Positions 53,920-64,000 of a DNA stretch of 64,000 nucleotides are shown here, one piece after another. The stretch covers positions 87,853,157 through 87,917,156 of the forward strand of contig CM038053.1 in NCBI GenBank assembly GCA_021397845.1. The letters run 5' to 3'. Source of the stretch: Areca catechu (lineage: Eukaryota; Streptophyta; Magnoliopsida; Arecales; Arecaceae). Below the pieces are notes generated by a model. The model worked only from the letters and a program-made list of their open reading frames with translations. It searched no databases and was not told where the DNA came from. The translations under genes and the position numbers were made by a program. Within the stretch, counting starts at the first letter, position 1. Every line of letters begins with the position of its first letter.

Positions 53920-55770
53920 TTATCCCCTTTTCTTATCACTCAATTGGCTTGATCCTCTCTTAATGGGGTTCTTAGGTGGAGAAGAATGGATTACAATCTT
54001 CTTTCCATTATGAGTAAACGAGCATGAATTAGAACGACCATAGAGTGTTACGTCAAGATCGTACAACCATGGTCGGCCTAAAATTATGCTACTTACTCCC
54101 ATTGGAAGTACATCACACCATACTTTCTCCAGGTAAGATTGGAACTGAATGGTTACTAGGCACCTAGACTTAATGGAAATCGTGGTTGAGTCTATCCAGG
54201 ATACCTTATAGGGATTAGGATGGGGTACGGTGGGCAATCCTAGGTTTTTAACTATGTTGGTGGATATGGCATTGACACAGCTACCGCTATCTAAAATGAC
54301 TTTGCATACTTTCTCACCTATCTTAATGAATGTCTGTAGGATGCTAATCCTACGCCAATCTTCTTGGGTTTTAGCTTGGGTGAGAATACACCTAACCACT
54401 CCTAACAGATCTTGATCTACCAGGACTTCCTCATCCTCATACTCTTCAGCCAAGTTCTCATCTGCCTGGTATACTTCCTCCTCAAATTCACCTTGGGATT
54501 CTACGGCTTCCTCTTCTACTTCGCCTATGTGTAGGGCTCTATTAGGACAGTTGCTAGAATAGTGACCCACTTTGTTACACTTGAAACATGCGTTTGGAGT
54601 TCTTTGGGTCTCAGGTGTTTTTCCCTTGTCATCTCTACGGGTCACAGGCACATTAGGATTGGGTCGGTTGAATCTAGGCTGATTGGATCCTGACTGCTGA
54701 TAAGGTGCACTAGTCCTAGGGGCTTCGGGCCTACGATAGACTGGACCTCTATGGAATCTCTCAGCATCCCTAGCTATTTGATAGGCCAATTCTAGGTCAT
54801 GTACCTCTCGCATGAACAATTCTCTTTGAATTTCTTCCCTTAGTCCGGCTCTAAATCTAGACAAGGTCACCGACTCAGATTCATCAACATTGCACCTCAT
54901 AACGAATTCGTCAAACTTCGCTATGTACTCTGTGACACTCCTATTTCCTTGAGTAAGTCTTTGCCATTGATCTAGGAGTCTTTGGTGGTAGGACATAGGA
55001 AGGTATTTCTCCCTAAGCCTAAGTTTCATAGCTCGCCAGGTCACTATGGGCACATCACCTCTCTGTCTAGTAAGTCTCTCAATGTTTCCCCAATATAACC
55101 TAGCTTGGCGCACAAGTTTAAGCTTTGCAAACTTACACTTGCGCTCTTCACTCATCTCAAACCAGTCAAAATACTGGTCCATCTCACCTTCCCAATCAAT
55201 GTAGATCTTTGGATCTAAAATTCCATCAAAGGTGGGAGCTTCTAGCCTAATGTTCTTCATGGTTCGGTCATCTTGATCAAAGTGAATTGGGGTGGTTCTC
55301 CTGACATTGGGTTCATAGTTAGGCTCATGATGGAATCTCCTTGGGTTGGGCTCGATGGTTTGACCAGGGTGGGGTCCTCTAGGAATTGGATCATAAAACT
55401 GATCTTGGGGAGCCTTCCTAGGGTTTGTTTCATAGAGAGGGTTTTGATATGGAATCCTTCTAGGGTTCAATGGGGTCTCGAGTTCAGGTGCAAGACTTGG
55501 CTCAGGCTCAGTCTGGGCTTCATGATTGCTTTCAGGGGTTCTAGCCTCTAACTGATCCAACCTAGTAGTGATGTGGGCTAACTGCTCATTCATGTCTTGG
55601 TTGGTTTGTGCCACATTCTGATTTGTTTGGGCCAATTGCTCAGTTAAACTCTTAGTCAGTTGGGCCACTTGATCATTTAGGCCTTTGATCAAATTCCCTA
55701 AGTTTTGGTCCATGGCTACACTTGACTGGGCTTGGATTGGTGAATACGGTGTTCCTGCTCTAGTTGTCAT
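53920..55770 (-). CDS. F1 Gag-protease
   Basis: 616 residues from ATG 55770, chosen because MTTRAGTPYSP aligns with the gag starts of D and A (MSTR.G); an open extension of 26 codons upstream has no match. Residues 20-75 are a Gln/Leu-rich probable coiled coil, 95-170 a proline/arginine-rich repeat region, and 175-340 the retrotransposon capsid domain (DWEGEMDQYFDWFEMSEE, YHQRLLDQWQRLTQGNRSV). Residues 394-408 are the zinc knuckle CFKCNKVGHYSSNC and 415-455 are acidic. Retropepsin has the catalytic DSG at 494-496 and flap-side ILGRPWL at 563-569. It ends TAA at 53920-53922, right after a G4 run. Gag packages element RNA; the protease would process Gag-Pol. Confidence 0.94.
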   Translation of the reverse strand: MTTRAGTPYSPIQAQSSVAMDQNLGNLIKGLNDQVAQLTKSLTEQLAQTNQNVAQTNQDMNEQLAHITTRLDQLEARTPESNHEAQTEPEPSLAPELETPLNPRRIPYQNPLYETNPRKAPQDQFYDPIPRGPHPGQTIEPNPRRFHHEPNYEPNVRRTTPIHFDQDDRTMKNIRLEAPTFDGILDPKIYIDWEGEMDQYFDWFEMSEERKCKFAKLKLVRQARLYWGNIERLTRQRGDVPIVTWRAMKLRLREKYLPMSYHQRLLDQWQRLTQGNRSVTEYIAKFDEFVMRCNVDESESVTLSRFRAGLREEIQRELFMREVHDLELAYQIARDAERFHRGPVYRRPEAPRTSAPYQQSGSNQPRFNRPNPNVPVTRRDDKGKTPETQRTPNACFKCNKVGHYSSNCPNRALHIGEVEEEAVESQGEFEEEVYQADENLAEEYEDEEVLVDQDLLGVVRCILTQAKTQEDWRRISILQTFIKIGEKVCKVILDSGSCVNAISTNIVKNLGLPTVPHPNPYKVSWIDSTTISIKSRCLVTIQFQSYLEKVWCDVLPMGVSSIILGRPWLYDLDVTLYGRSNSCSFTHNGKKIVIHSSPPKNPIKRGSSQLSDKKRG

Positions 55771-56803
55771 GCATGCAAATGGACTCAAGTTCGAGCTAAG
55801 GTTTCCTAGACCTAGAGCACAAATTATAAGTCTAATTAAGTGAACCAACTAGCTAGTAGTACTTATGGGACTTAGCCAGGTAGGTGGAGGGGAGTGTAGG
55901 TCCCTGATTGCCAACCTTAGACACCAATCTGAGATTGGCCAGGTAGGCGGACCAAATCACAAGCCCTGATGCACCAATCCTAGACACCAAGCCAGTAAGC
56001 ACACACCAATTAGCTGACACAGTTAACTTGACCTTAACCTGAACCCAACTTGTTGGTGTCCCTAACCCACTAGGGCAATTAACGTTCTACTCAATTTTAA
56101 TTAACGGGCTGGGATCGATATGCTGGTTGGTGATTTTTGGGCTAGGGACAGGTGATGAAACCCTGACCCTATGTCAAATTGATGCCCTTAATTTGATTTC
56201 TCATGAGATGAATGAAATGCAAAGGTGCTGCAGAAGTGTGTTGCAATTTGAAAGTGGTGTGGAAAACGTGATGAAAAAAATATCCAAAAACTCTGAAAAA
56301 TTCACAAAGGATTCCTAACTTATATGTTTCAATGTAGATGAAAGAAATTTTAAAACTAAAATCTATACTAATCTAAGCAGATCCTACAAATGAAGATAAA
56401 TAAAAAGGACAGAACATAACCCTAATGACAGTGTCGAACTGCAGAAATTTTTATTTTTTTATAATTTTTTTCTGATGATGAAATTTAATATGATGATAAC
56501 TGACTTAAATGACTTGCCTTTGGAGTTGCAGGCGGATTACAGTCAGCCTACAGAAAATACAGCAAGCAGAAAAACAGAACGTGCCCAATGCAAAATTCAC
56601 AAATGAAATCTAAGAAGTCCTTTGGCTTTCTTTTTCACGGGTCAATCACAATGGCACCCCGACACGCCTTAGGAGATCCCCGTGGAATGGGAAGAGAGGG
56701 TGTTTAAACCCTACTTTCTCCTAAGACCGGACGGCCTGGTAACGCCCCCGATCCAAGTACTTCAAGGACTTAATGCTATGCAATCAGGAACTTATTCTAC
56801 CAT
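55771..56803 (-). other. F1 leader with shared module at 55874-55987
   Basis: Minus-strand leader of about 1.03 kb, no gene. Near the gag start lies GTGTCTAGGATTGGTG, GGTCCGCCTACCTGG, CCAATC-TCA-GATTGG, GTGTCTAAG, CACTCCCC and TACCTGGC. A second block near 56640-56760 (plus strand) contains CCCCGACACGCC and CTCCTAAGACCGGACGG, similar in D at 40687-40775. Confidence 0.75.
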
Positions 56804-56815
56804 GCTCTGATACCA
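56804..56815 (-). other. PBS of F1
   Basis: TGGTATCAGAGC on the minus strand, four bases from the 5' LTR. Confidence 0.95.
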
Positions 56816-56819
56816 AGAA

Positions 56820-58159
56820 TGATACGGCAAGCATATGATTAATGTTTTGAATATGGTTTGTAGAGCAATGAAACCTAATTACACTAGCATTGTACTCATC
56901 ATAATAAGACTTAAGGATTATAAGAAATTGGACTTTTACTTGATTAGACACAATCCTAAACTAAGAAGGAAGAAGATCTAGACAATAGGGGCTAATGATT
57001 GTGGACTTACCTTGATGAGCTTTCCAACCTTCTTTTGATTCATACCTTGAAACTACCAATGCTCAGAACTGAAGAATCTGGATAACAGAGATCAGAACCC
57101 TGGACTTGGGGCTTCAGCTTGTTTGTTCTTTGTTAAGGTGAACCCAGCCCACAACTCAAAGACTTCGAAGGACCCTGCAATGAAGATCAAAGTTAAGGAA
57201 GAAGGATAGGAACATATAGAAGGGATGGAAGAATTGATGAACTAAGAACAGAAATTTGAGTAGATCTGGCCGACTCCAATGCCTTCACTTGAGCTTGGAA
57301 GATGCTTTGCTAGGGAAAAAGAATGGCTTTGGTGTGGAGGAAGAGGATGGAAAACTTTCACATAAGAAAAAAATACAAGACAACTTCTACTTCCAAAATT
57401 TCAACTTCAATTTTCATTCATTCCCCAAAATCAATCCCCTTTACAATGGGCATCCAAGGCTTTTAATAGCCTCACAAAGCTATCTTTTGAAATTTAAAAA
57501 CTCCCCAAATCGAGGAGGATTACAAGGGGGGGTTGGAGGATTTGGTGGAGAGTTTGGAGGGATGTGGGGGGGGTTGGAGGATTTGGTGGAGGACTTGGAG
57601 GGATGTGGCCAACCTCCTTGAATTTGAATCTTCCTTGTTGGCGCCCAAAGGGTGATGAGGTGGCTGGTGAAGTGGCACCTGATGACGTGGCATGGTGAGG
57701 TGGCCTTCTACTTGGATAAGAATGACATGTGGCGCCCAGTGGTCTAATTTGATGGTCCTTTTCTCTTGCTTGGTTGATGTGTCTTCTCTTCTTCATGTGG
57801 TCAAATTCTGGGGTCTAGAATTTGAGTCTTGTTGCTGGCTTTCATGGCTTTAAGACTTGATTAGACTTAACTCAACTGAATTAGACTTAACTCAACTGAA
57901 CTGACTTGACTGACCTAGACTTTAAAACTTGAAATGGACTTACATGAAATGAAATTTTAAAAGTAATTACAGGACTCAATAAACACTCTTGATTTGAAAC
58001 TCAAAATTAATTACAGGACTCTTGAAAAGGAAATGACTTTTGAAAATAAAATATTTTTGAACTAAAGGATACAAGGTAACCTAATTATCTTCGATCCAAA
58101 TTGGGATAAGGCTAACCTTGTTGGAGTGAAGTTTCTTTCGGCTTCTGGTGTCCACACCA
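56820..58159 (-). repeat. 5' LTR of F1
   Basis: 1340 bp, almost identical to the 3' copy. Noted differences: G/A near the inner end, A/G at about 57131, and one extra G in the poly-G run near 57566-57573. TSD GTCAT follows at 58160-58164. Confidence 0.95.
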
Positions 58160-58164
58160 GTCAT

Positions 58165-59757
58165 GTTGACTCAGTACAAGTCCTATTAGTGGTCTAGGTC
58201 TTCTCCAGGTTGGTGCCATTCTTTTTTCAGTCAAGTCAAGGTCCAGGGTGCCACATTTTTTCTCGAAGGCCCAAGCAAGTGGGCGCCACACTCCCAGCCA
58301 CACGCCAGAGTCCAGGAGGCACCACATCTCCATCCAGTGTCTTTGGTCCCTACACCATAAGAAGTAAGTTCCTTTTTTTTCTTGCACCACTTGGGAGAGA
58401 AATCCATCAAGATACCTCAATCCAAGGAGGAGCCAATTTCTTTCCAAATAAACCCAAGCTAGGATGGCAAGAATTTTTCTTGAAGAGAGGATCAAGGAGG
58501 TGCCCCACAATGTTCTATAAAAATCCAAGTTATGAAAGGGAAGAGAGCATGTTTTGGGGAGGAATTCAAGGAGATTCCCAAAAGTTTACAAAAGTGCCAA
58601 AGCCATGAAAGGAAGAAGCCTAAACTTATGGAGCAAGACTAGGAGGTGTCCAAATGAGCCAAACCATGAAGGGAAAATTCTTGATTCATGGAGAGATACT
58701 AGGAGACACCCCCATAACCTGCCATTTGGAGCTGATTTTCAAGTTTTCGTGGAGTTTTTGGGCTGCCCACTCATGGAAGGAGTCTTGGGAAGAGAATTTG
58801 ATGCCTAATGTGTGGGTTAGTCCTATTAGTCCCACATGAAAAATGTATAAAATTTTATTTCTTTGTTATATCTATATATTCAACTCTATGTAACTTTTGA
58901 AATTAATGATGAATGAAATCAATTTCCTTGTGAGCAACTTTGTGTTTCTCTCTTCCGCACTTGTATTCGAGTGTTGAGCTCCGTGAGGGAGTAAATCAGG
59001 ATTCCCTAGGAACCTTGTGGAGGTGTGAGATCTCCAACCCCAAAACCCTAGCTTAGTCCACCCATCTCTACTCCACCACCACCAAACCCTAATCTACCTC
59101 ATCATCTCACAGCCCCTCACTTCCAAGTAGAGGCCGACCACCAGCATCCGGGTCCAGATCAGCTACTTCGAATACAGAGCAAATCCCAGAGGAAGTCAGA
59201 TCAGCATCCAGGAGAATCAGGATTTCAGCAACATCAATTTCAAGTTCTTCTTATCTGGTAAATCCTTTCTTTGAGTATCTGGTTCCTTAACTTGTTCTTC
59301 TTCTTTCCCAGATCCTGAGTTCAGGAGAAGCCAACTCTACCAAAGGACCAGTATTGGAGGATCCATTGCGAAGATATCCGAATCCGAGGATCCAACAATC
59401 TGCTCGAGAGAGTCCTTCAACCAAACTCTGTGAAGATCACTGCCTGGTACATAACCCTTCCCTTCTGTTTAGTTCTGTCCTGTTGAAAGTTCCGAGCGAA
59501 ACCCTAGGTCTGGGAGTTTCTCAACCCCCAGCGATCCTTTACTTCTGAACTACTCTGATAATCTAGTTTCTTTAAATTGTGCTTTCAATTATTACATAGT
59601 TTCTTTCAATTTAGTTTAACTTTCGTTTGAGTCAAAGCCGACTTTTGAAAATATTAAAAAACAACAAAAAAAAAGATTTAGTCTTAATTTACTTCTGCAT
59701 CGCATCACCTCTTTTGTTCTGCATCATTTTTGGTATCAGAGCTTTCGCTCTGCATCA
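58165..59757 (+). repeat. 3' LTR of A2, second part
   Basis: Resumes with GTTGACTCAGTACAAG after the duplicated GTCAT. Ends TCTGCATCA with an internal PBS copy (GGTATCAGAGC near 59732-59742), then TSD CCATA. Confidence 0.92.
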
Positions 59758-59762
59758 CCATA

Positions 59763-60055
59763 GACATCCTGAATGGTTGTCAGTTCCTCTGTTGTCAGTT
59801 CCTCAGCAGAGATTGTCGAAACAACCATGCCAGGACCTGTCGACCGAGGAGGTTCGGGGGTGGGTTTTGGTGGAGGAAGAGTAGGGGGGCTAGCTCTAGG
59901 CTCCCTAATGATGATCTTGGTGGGAGGGCACCTCCTGCTAAACTCGAAGCATGTCTCTTCCTCTTCCTCATCGAAGGAAGAAGGTAGCCTCGGTCGAGAA
60001 GGCCCATCCTTACCTTGATCGGTGAGGGACAAAAGTTGGGGTCGAAGCGAGACAT
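59763..60055 (-). pseudogene. H ORF, N-terminal fragment
   Basis: On the minus strand codes DQGKDGPSRPRLPSSFDEE, a poly-Glu patch, SRRCPPTKIIIREPR, a proline-rich stretch (PPTLPPPKPTPEPPRS) and ISAEELTTEELTTIQDVYG, which reads directly into 43956-43577. Start is either an ATG at 60032 (MSLTDQGKD) or one at 60055 (MSRFDPNFCPS); the latter is out of frame unless AAG|GTAAGG near 60014 is a splice donor. The N-terminus looks disordered. H may be a cellular-type gene relic or the extra ORF of an old transposon; I cannot decide. Confidence 0.6.
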
Positions 60056-60710
60056 CCTAAAGATGAAGGAGATAATGATTGGAGGAAGAGAAAAAGAAAA
60101 CGGTCTACGTCCGAGAAGACCCTAACCTTAAGGTGAAGTCCTATCCTGTTGAAAGATGGGGAAGGAAAGAGATGAATCTGGCTAGCTAGGAGAGTCTATG
60201 ATGGCCGGGGGATGGGAGAAAGCTTTGGTATGATGGCGGGCATGCGAGAATTGAAAGAGAAAGTGTTTTAGGAAAAATTTCCTTTCTTTTCGAAGTGACC
60301 GGATGCCTAACCGTACCGTTACAGCATCTCCACTAACAGATTTGTGCCATATGTCGGCCATCGATGGATGGGATGCTTCGCTTCGACCGTTGTTGCTCTG
60401 AATTCCATGCTAGTAATAACTTCTCCTCGGATGCGTCCATGTGGCTCCTACGCACTGGTTTGGAGAACCACCTCATGAAGCATCGACAATCATGGTAATT
60501 ATTATGCCAGATTTCTGCATTTCCATGACAGCACCGCATTTACTTTCTTCTCCCCGAACGCCGCACACCAACGGGCCTCGGGAGTGGGGGGCAAATGATG
60601 TGGCGGGATCGCTGACGTGGGACCCCTGTTAGATGCCACGTCGGACGAAACTGCTATGTGGGATGCCTTTGTCCGGACTCTACCCAGCCATGCTCCCATC
60701 ATGTTGAGAT
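60056..60710. other. Upstream region of H, no gene recognised
   Basis: Moderately GC-rich non-coding sequence, probably 5' to the H ORF. No repeat partner inside the window; short ORFs look accidental. Confidence 0.5.
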
Positions 60711-61118
60711 GCCAAGGCCAAAGCCGAGCTCCACCTTTCTTTCACCCGGCAGCGCTCCCTCCAGGTCGAGACACCAAGGCCGAAGCTGAGCTCCGCCCTC
60801 CTTCACCCGGCTGCACTCCCTCCGGGTCGAGACGTCGAGGCCAAAGTCAAGCTCCGCCCAGACTCCTTCACCCGACCGCGCTACCTCCGGGTCGAGATGC
60901 TGAGGTCGAAGTCAAGCTCTGCCTCTCCTTTGCCCGGCCGCGGTCCCACTGGGTCGAGAAGTCGAGGTCGAAGTTGAGCTATGCCTTTCATTCGCCAGAC
61001 CGTGCTCCCTTTGGGTCAAGATGTTAAGGTCGAAGTCAAGCTCCACCTCCTCTTTGCCCGACCGCACTCCCTCCGGGTCGAGACACCGAGGCTGAAGCCA
61101 AGCTCCACCTCTCTAGAT
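60711..61118. repeat. Tandem repeat, about 62-bp period, six units
   Basis: Unit starts (GAGCTCC/AAGCTCC type) fall at about 60726, 60788, 60849, 60914, 60976, 61038 and 61100, a spacing of 61-65 bp. Each unit has CTTCACCCGGC-like, GCTCCCTCCGGGTCGAGA and GAGGCCGAAG-like segments. GC-rich and diverged between units; some units keep an open frame but not all. Confidence 0.88.
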
Positions 61119-61162
61119 TAGCTCCACCTCGGACGAAGAGATCTACAGTCGAAGGAAGTCAT

Positions 61163-63480
61163 TGTTGGGAATTATGTCCCAAAGCTAATCACCTGGGTTG
61201 TACGCGGTTGTGCTAAGTATTGTATTATTTTTATGAATTAATAAAATATTATTTTTGGCAGCTCATCACATATTGTATTTCCCTGAAATGAACTCTTTCC
61301 TTGTGATGAAGCCCTTAGGACTACACTGACTTCGATATAGAGAGGATGTATCGAGTGGTCCTTAAATCCTGTTCACAATCAAAGGATATATTGTACTGGA
61401 TGGCAATATATCAAGTATAGGTTGTTGCAGTTCACATCGTTTGGTTGTCCTCTTGACCAAATGTGTGTGGTGACACTGATGTGATCTACAAGTGGGATAT
61501 GTGATATCTTATTGAACGTGACTCCGTGCAGCTCTTTTTTGCCAAAGGGATACTCACGATTGGATATGGGTATATCTGTCCCTCTGACCTGAGGTCATCA
61601 AGGTAGCTTGCAAGCAACTCCCTGTGCTTTGGTGCCGAACTACCCGGATTTTTAATCCGGTGATGGAATGTTTCTGGGTACAGGCATGTACTTGTGGAGC
61701 AGTGATGGACCAAGATGGAATTGACCTGTCCAAACAGTTTGGATCGAATGTCTCGCAGTATCTCAATTTAGTAAATCCTCGACCGGGGTAGCCCTAGTGA
61801 AGAGTCACTGGGCTTGCGAGGTTGAGACACGTAGTGGACTGACTCTGTCTGGGTTGACAGCCCAATCTCAGTCATCCTGAGCATTAGAGGTCAAAGGGAT
61901 GAATTATATGGTAACCATATGCCAGAGGTTTGATAATTTGCTCTCGCATCTTCGACCTATCCGGACGCCGGGACCCATTGCTAGATGGTTTCCTGTGCTG
62001 GTACTAGAATTATTCTAGTGTTACCGTTTAGGTTCGAACCTATGAGGTCACACGCCACAGAGGATAACTCTCTGATACGGATACCGATTACGATTGAAAA
62101 TCGTCTCGATTTTATGGTCACAATTTTTTTGAGCACTCTTTTTTCTATCTTGCCCTTGTCTGTGTCAACCGAAAATTATTCCTGGCTGACCAGGACTGCG
62201 CCAGGTTTTTTCTGAATCAGTTTTGAACTGATTCAGAGTTCGTTTCGGCCTCCAATTGGTTGTGAACCAATTTAACCTATTTTATTGGGCTCGGACCGGT
62301 TCAATTGGATTGAACCAAGAGGTTTAATGGGATTGAACCTAATTGGGAATAGACTAGTTTCTTTTGAACCGGTGTTTTCTTCTCCCAGCCGTTTTACACG
62401 GTATTCTTGCGCTCGAGGAGGCCAAACGACCGAACCCTTGTGCGACGTCTCTTCCTCTCCTCCACCGGTTGATTTACTCCCGTTCATTTGCTGGTTTAAT
62501 GGAGTTGGCAACTACTGCCTCTTGGCCTCCCCGTCTCTCCACCTCCCTCTTCCTCTGATGCCTATAAAAACCATGCAAGTCCCCTATTCCACGATGAGTT
62601 TTCAACCATGAGAGGGCTTCTTCTTTGGAGAACATCCATTCATTCCACCGGGGTTTTAAGGGCTGGGTTTGGTTGAGTAATTGGAAGAGAAACTCATCTT
62701 GATTCCTTATTGTTTGAAGTGCTCAAATTGGTGGAAGGAATTCAAATCTGTTTTGGAGAAAACAGAATTCATAACAGAGTGTTCTGAAATTTATTCTTCC
62801 CTCCCACCGTTCCAAGGTTTTCGGCGACTAGCATCGCACGAGAGGCTGGATCAAAGAAGCCCCAGGCATGTCCCCCCTCTAGAGGGTGTTCCCTTGAACA
62901 CCTGAGAGCCGGATTGCATCTCCATTGCTGCTGTTTCTTTGCTCTATTTTCAGGTTACAGGTTTGCTGAAATTGGATGAGAAGAAGAGTTCCAAACGTTG
63001 TTGGATGAGCAACCTTTTTGATCTCCTTTGAAGCTAATTCCATCAAGCTTCAACCTTGCTATTGGTGCTGGAAGAAGAGACCAAAGGATTCCTTCTTTGA
63101 TTTGTATTTGCTACTATTTTTGGAGGAAAAGAAAACAGCATTTCAACGTGATCGAAGGAAGAAGAAGGCTAGAATAGTTTTATTCCATCTATTCCAGCCT
63201 ATTCCAGCTTTATCCCAGAGTTATTCCAGCAGGAATAAGGTAATTATTTCTAGTTTTATTTTTCATGCATGCCTAGATCTAGGTTTATATAATTGTTTAT
63301 AAATATTACATGCCCTTGTTCATGCCTAGTTTTGTTTATACATGCATCCGGAATATGCTAGATCCTGTGCAGAGTAGGTAGTTTCCGCTATTATTTTAAA
63401 ATAGTTTTAAAATACATACCTGCTCCCTACTGTTGCATGCTTAGTGTAGGCACCTGCAACACCCGCGCAGTTCACTTTCA
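61163..63480 (+). repeat. 5' LTR of element G
   Basis: 2318 bp, TGTTGGGAATTATGTCCC start and TTCACTTTCA end. A strong TATA box, TATAAAAA, lies at 62563-62570, about 910 bp before the end, implying a long R-U5. The exact 3' border rests on the PBS position because no second LTR is visible. Confidence 0.82.
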
Positions 63481-63481
63481 G

Positions 63482-63493
63482 TGGTATCAGAGC
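63482..63493 (+). other. PBS of element G
   Basis: TGGTATCAGAGC after GTTCACTTTCAG; initiator tRNA-Met type. Confidence 0.9.
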
Positions 63494-64000
63494 AAGGTTC
63501 AGGTGTAGCATTTCTTGATTGCATGTATAGTTGATTAAAATGTTTAATCTTTTGTATCATAAATCATAAGGTATGATTAGAGAGTACTTTTAGGAACCTA
63601 GTTGAGACCTTCACCATGACCGTGTGTCTTTGATACGATGCGGATCATCTGTGTTGGCCTCTTCAGAAAGATCCTTTAAGGAAATCTTGGAATTAAAATT
63701 GTTTTAATTCGAATACATGTTTGGCATGTCTGATACTTTTCTTTTAGGCAATGTAATGTTTATAAAAGAATAATCTAGATATGATGCATCTGTGGATATG
63801 TAAAAGGAGTTTTACATGTTTTTAATTAAAATTATTTTAATTAAAATGATTGGCTTATATTCAAACAATTTTGAATTGTATGATTAATAAAATGACAAGT
63901 TATTTTAGGGTTTATGAAATCTAATGTCATTTAAATAAGCCAATTGGGTTAATTGGGTTAGCTGTCTAATTGGGTCCATTAGAAGGTTAGACCTAAGTTT
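63494..64000 (+). other. Leader of element G (incomplete)
   Basis: AT-rich, no ORF of note. The shared leader module seen in the other copia element is not present in this first 0.5 kb. Confidence 0.65.

Larger units (their letters stand above)
49568..58159 (-). mobile_element. Element F1: young, nearly intact chromovirus (Ty3/gypsy)
   Basis: LTRs 49568-50906 (1339 bp) and 56820-58159 (1340 bp) differ at only about three positions by eye. TSD GTCAT (49563-49567 and 58160-58164). On the minus strand: 5' LTR, PBS, leader, gag-protease (55770-53920), RT-RNase H-integrase-chromodomain (53917-50828), 3' LTR. All catalytic motifs are present. The only obvious defect is a frame change between protease and RT. 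The arrangement fits plant chromoviruses such as the CRM/Galadriel side of the tree; I do not assign a clade. Confidence 0.96.
43962..59757 (+). mobile_element. Element A2: non-autonomous chromovirus, 3' LTR split by F1
   Basis: LTRs 43962-45723 and 49400-49567 plus 58165-59757 (1762 and 1761 bp), TSD CCATA (43957-43961 and 59758-59762) within the H ORF. The interior 45724-49399 has PBS, leader, gag with acidic region, pol linker and integrase-tail/chromodomain remnant, like A1, but as a single unit. LTRs begin TGGTGCGGG, where A1 has TAGTGCGGG. Confidence 0.93.
61163..64000 (+). mobile_element. Element G: 5' part of a second long-LTR retrotransposon (copia-like), runs off the window
   Basis: An LTR (61163-63480), a PBS one base later, and about 500 bp of leader. 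The candidate left TSD is GTCAT (61158-61162); the other end is outside the window. The one-base PBS spacing and LTR length match the copia element at 4583. No coding sequence is reached, so the superfamily is inferred. Confidence 0.8.

Noticed and set aside
60617..61027. 136-codon ORF over the 62-bp tandem repeat
   Set aside because: The repeat unit length is not a multiple of three in all units and no protein family is recognisable.
61158..61162. GTCAT before element G being related to the F1 TSD GTCAT
   Set aside because: A 5-bp coincidence; the two sites lie in unrelated sequence contexts.

Overview
This window is plant nuclear DNA made almost entirely of nested LTR retrotransposons. The evidence is Ty3/gypsy chromovirus and Ty1/copia polyproteins, primer-binding sites complementary to plant initiator tRNA-Met (TGGTATCAGAGC), 5-bp target-site duplications (TSDs) and LTRs of 0.5-2.5 kb. 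I cannot name the species. I see no intact cellular gene, tRNA, rRNA or CRISPR array.

Layout by age. The oldest layer is a minus-strand ORF ('H', resembling the plant 'putative gypsy type transposon' Transposase_28 domain). It survives in three pieces (42100-42238, 43577-43961, 59763-60055) that rejoin in frame when later insertions are removed. A minus-strand chromovirus 'D' (5' LTR 40838-42099, gag-protease 37960-39814, RT 33344-34212, RNase H 4104-4582) entered H. D was then split by a Ty1/copia element (4583-33343, TSD AAACC) and by a tiny non-autonomous element 'C' (34213-37959, TSD TTAAC). The copia element received chromovirus derivative 'B' (7798-13865, TSD ATAAT) and a tandem three-LTR element 'A1' (18114-30839, TSD AAGGC). 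H also received solo LTR 'F' (42239-43576) and element 'A2' (43962-59757, TSD CCATA). Inside the 3' LTR of A2 sits the youngest element, 'F1' (49568-58159, TSD GTCAT): a nearly intact minus-strand chromovirus with almost identical LTRs.

At the left end (1-1737) lies the 3' end of another B-family copy. It abuts element 'E' (1735-4103, minus strand), a small LTR element that captured host gene fragments: an importin-beta-like N-terminus fused in frame to an ArfGAP zinc finger. At the right end the 5' LTR of another copia element 'G' starts at 61163 and runs out of the window.

How the parts relate. A, B, C and E lack reverse transcriptase and integrase cores but keep the initiator-Met PBS and a conserved hairpin-plus-purine motif just before the 3' LTR, which F1 also has. 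A, B, F1 and the copia element also share a leader module of about 115-135 bp. I infer that the short families were mobilised in trans by D/F1-like chromoviruses through these shared cis signals.
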